A stretch of 64,000 bases of DNA from Ophioderma brevispina (Eukaryota; Echinodermata; Ophiuroidea; Amphilepidida; Ophiodermatidae), in the NCBI GenBank assembly GCA_023653785.1, contig JAMKCH010001667.1, forward strand, positions 62,001 through 126,000. Direction: 5' to 3'. The position numbers and the translations under genes are program-made. Positions 62,523 to 64,000 of this stretch are shown in pieces (position 1 is the first letter of the stretch; the number at the start of each line of letters is the position of its first letter). The notes beneath the pieces were generated by a model. That model saw nothing but the letters and a program-made list of their open reading frames with translations. It had not been told where the DNA came from and made no database searches.

Positions 62523-64000
62523 TTTTTTTGCCAAATCTGTGTTAATCTTTACAATTTATCTAGGTGAATTTTATTTTATTTTTTAAAGTGAGAAAATCCA
62601 TACTTGGAACACAATTCATAAAATCTTAAATATATGTGAATAAAAAGCAACATATGGCAAGGAATTTGAATTTAGGAGTTCTTCTTTTGCGCATATAATC
62701 CGCATGCCAGATGATGAACCAGGCTAAACTTCACGCTCTTTATACACCACCACCATATGGTAAAAAGGGACTAGGGGGTCGGGCATCGTACGTCATTTCT
62801 ATCACATAAGCTCCCTTTTGGGGATAGTGAAAATAATTGCAACCAGACCAAATTAGAACTTAGCCCCAGGACACGCATTGAAGAAGCTTGTAGTCGCCTA
62901 CTCCGCAGCCGAACGATGACATGAATTGACAGATGAATCTTTTTTTCATCCCCATCTCCCTCACGGCTCTTTCTTTAAATACTGGAATTTCAGTGAACTG
63001 AGAATGAAAATAGAGGCAGATTGAATTTTTGCTCTATTTTGTATAGCGGTGGCCTGTTTGAATTAACAAACTGTTAGGCCTTTCAATAGAAATGAATGTG
63101 TAATAATGTGGGATTTGTAATGCGAGAAGAAATGGAATGGCTGTTGTGACAACTAGAAGTATTGGTAATTGTAGTCAGCATTGAGGTACATTTAACCCAT
63201 TAGAATTTGCAGAAATAATTCAAATGGGCCGCCTTTATCTTCCCCATTGAAGAATTGAAATTAGGAATTTCCCAACATACATGCAGAGAATACATGTAGA
63301 CCCTGCTCAAAGGGCAAAAGGGGATTTCAGAGATGGAGTATTAAAATACTGGGTTCATAGCTATTATGGAGGCTCTGGATTTTGTACAGTGCTGTATAGT
63401 TTCCCATGAACACTGAATGACAAATGCATATCTCTTCATCATCATAAATAAACCAATTTTAAAGGATGCCCCCTGTATAGGCCAATGTTTATCCATATGG
63501 GCTTAGTATCTCTGCTGGTCTATACCCACCTTCTTTTACAAATATCCGATTGGCTCATTACTTGGTATAATATGATAACAATTCTGATGAACCAATCAAA
63601 ATAGATCTTCTATATAGTGTATACATGCACATATATTTTCTTAACCAATGTCTTTGTTGGCCATCACATCATGTAATCAATTAGCAAAGTCAAGAGTTAA
63701 GGCTACCCCCAGGGGTTTGTTTTTTGTTTGTTTGTTTGTTTTTTATAAAATCAGACTGACTAAGGCAACTCTGAACATTTTAAATTTACTGAACCTAAGA
63801 AATGTATCAAGATTTTGAGCATGCTAACCCCATATGGTGTAAGAAAATCGTAAAACCTAAAGGTGCAATACAATATTAGGTGTCTACTTTTTTGATTGGT
63901 TACTTGAGGTTATATCATGTTCTATCGGTACTGAGCCAATCATGAGATACTTTAAGAAAATTAGTAGATCCTCGGAGTGTTTAAAATGATTTGTCTGCTC
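62523..64000. other. Intronic DNA, no gene seen
   Basis: A (TTTG)n tract at about 63718-63742. AAAGGTGCAATACAATATTA at 63859 hints at another miniature-element end cut by the window edge; not callable. Confidence 0.4.

Larger units (their letters stand above)
19226..64000 (+). other. Putative first coding intron of the dachsous-like gene (open-ended)
   Basis: It begins with the consensus donor GTAAGT directly after codon ACG of EC6 (phase 0). No further cadherin repeat (DxNDN, LDRE, AxDxD patterns) was recognised in any ORF to the window end, so either the intron exceeds 44.7 kb or the gene model ends here through a missed short exon. The content is AT-rich DNA plus the mobile elements listed below. 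Confidence 0.6.

Overview
This is an AT-rich stretch of animal nuclear DNA with one recognisable protein-coding locus: the 5' coding exon of a dachsous-type giant cadherin (DCHS1/ds orthologue) at 17420-19225 on the + strand. Nothing looks bacterial, viral or organellar. The large dachsous N-terminal exon with a consensus donor (GTAAGT), the density of short non-autonomous transposons, CR1/Jockey-like LINE debris and frequent ACATGTA and TAGGCCTA words suggest a marine invertebrate. An echinoderm or other non-vertebrate deuterostome is my guess, held with low confidence.

Layout. 1-16 kb is repeat-dominated 5' flank. It holds several TTAA-flanked miniature elements, a diverged ~165-bp tandem repeat (4.6-5.4 kb), two ~680-bp direct repeats (5.8-6.45 and 7.45-8.13 kb) on either side of a 795-bp palindromic element with a perfect 8-bp target-site duplication, a ~965-bp hexanucleotide array (8.56-9.53 kb), a 1.63-kb element with inverted ends carrying ~970 bp of G-rich minisatellite (11.18-12.81 kb) that appears inserted into an older miniature element, and a hAT-like palindromic element (13.94-14.32 kb). 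16.4-17.4 kb is the immediate upstream region, with a very stable 45-nt hairpin. 17.42-19.23 kb is the dachsous exon: signal peptide, EC1-EC5 and the start of EC6. Two one-base homopolymer indels break its frame and cancel each other. 19.2-64 kb contains no further cadherin coding sequence that I can see, and is best read as a first coding intron of more than 44 kb (or intron plus intergenic DNA). It carries more miniature elements, a decayed LINE reverse-transcriptase 3' fragment (29.3-29.9 kb) and small tandem repeats.

The most interesting structure outside the gene is a set of ~320-375-bp miniature inverted-repeat elements. I can define at least six terminal families (A-F, at least 13 copies or partial copies). 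All are flanked by TTAA and nearly all begin TTAAAG. The families differ in the rest of their terminal repeats, yet some share internal blocks, as if modules had been swapped between them. No element here encodes a transposase.
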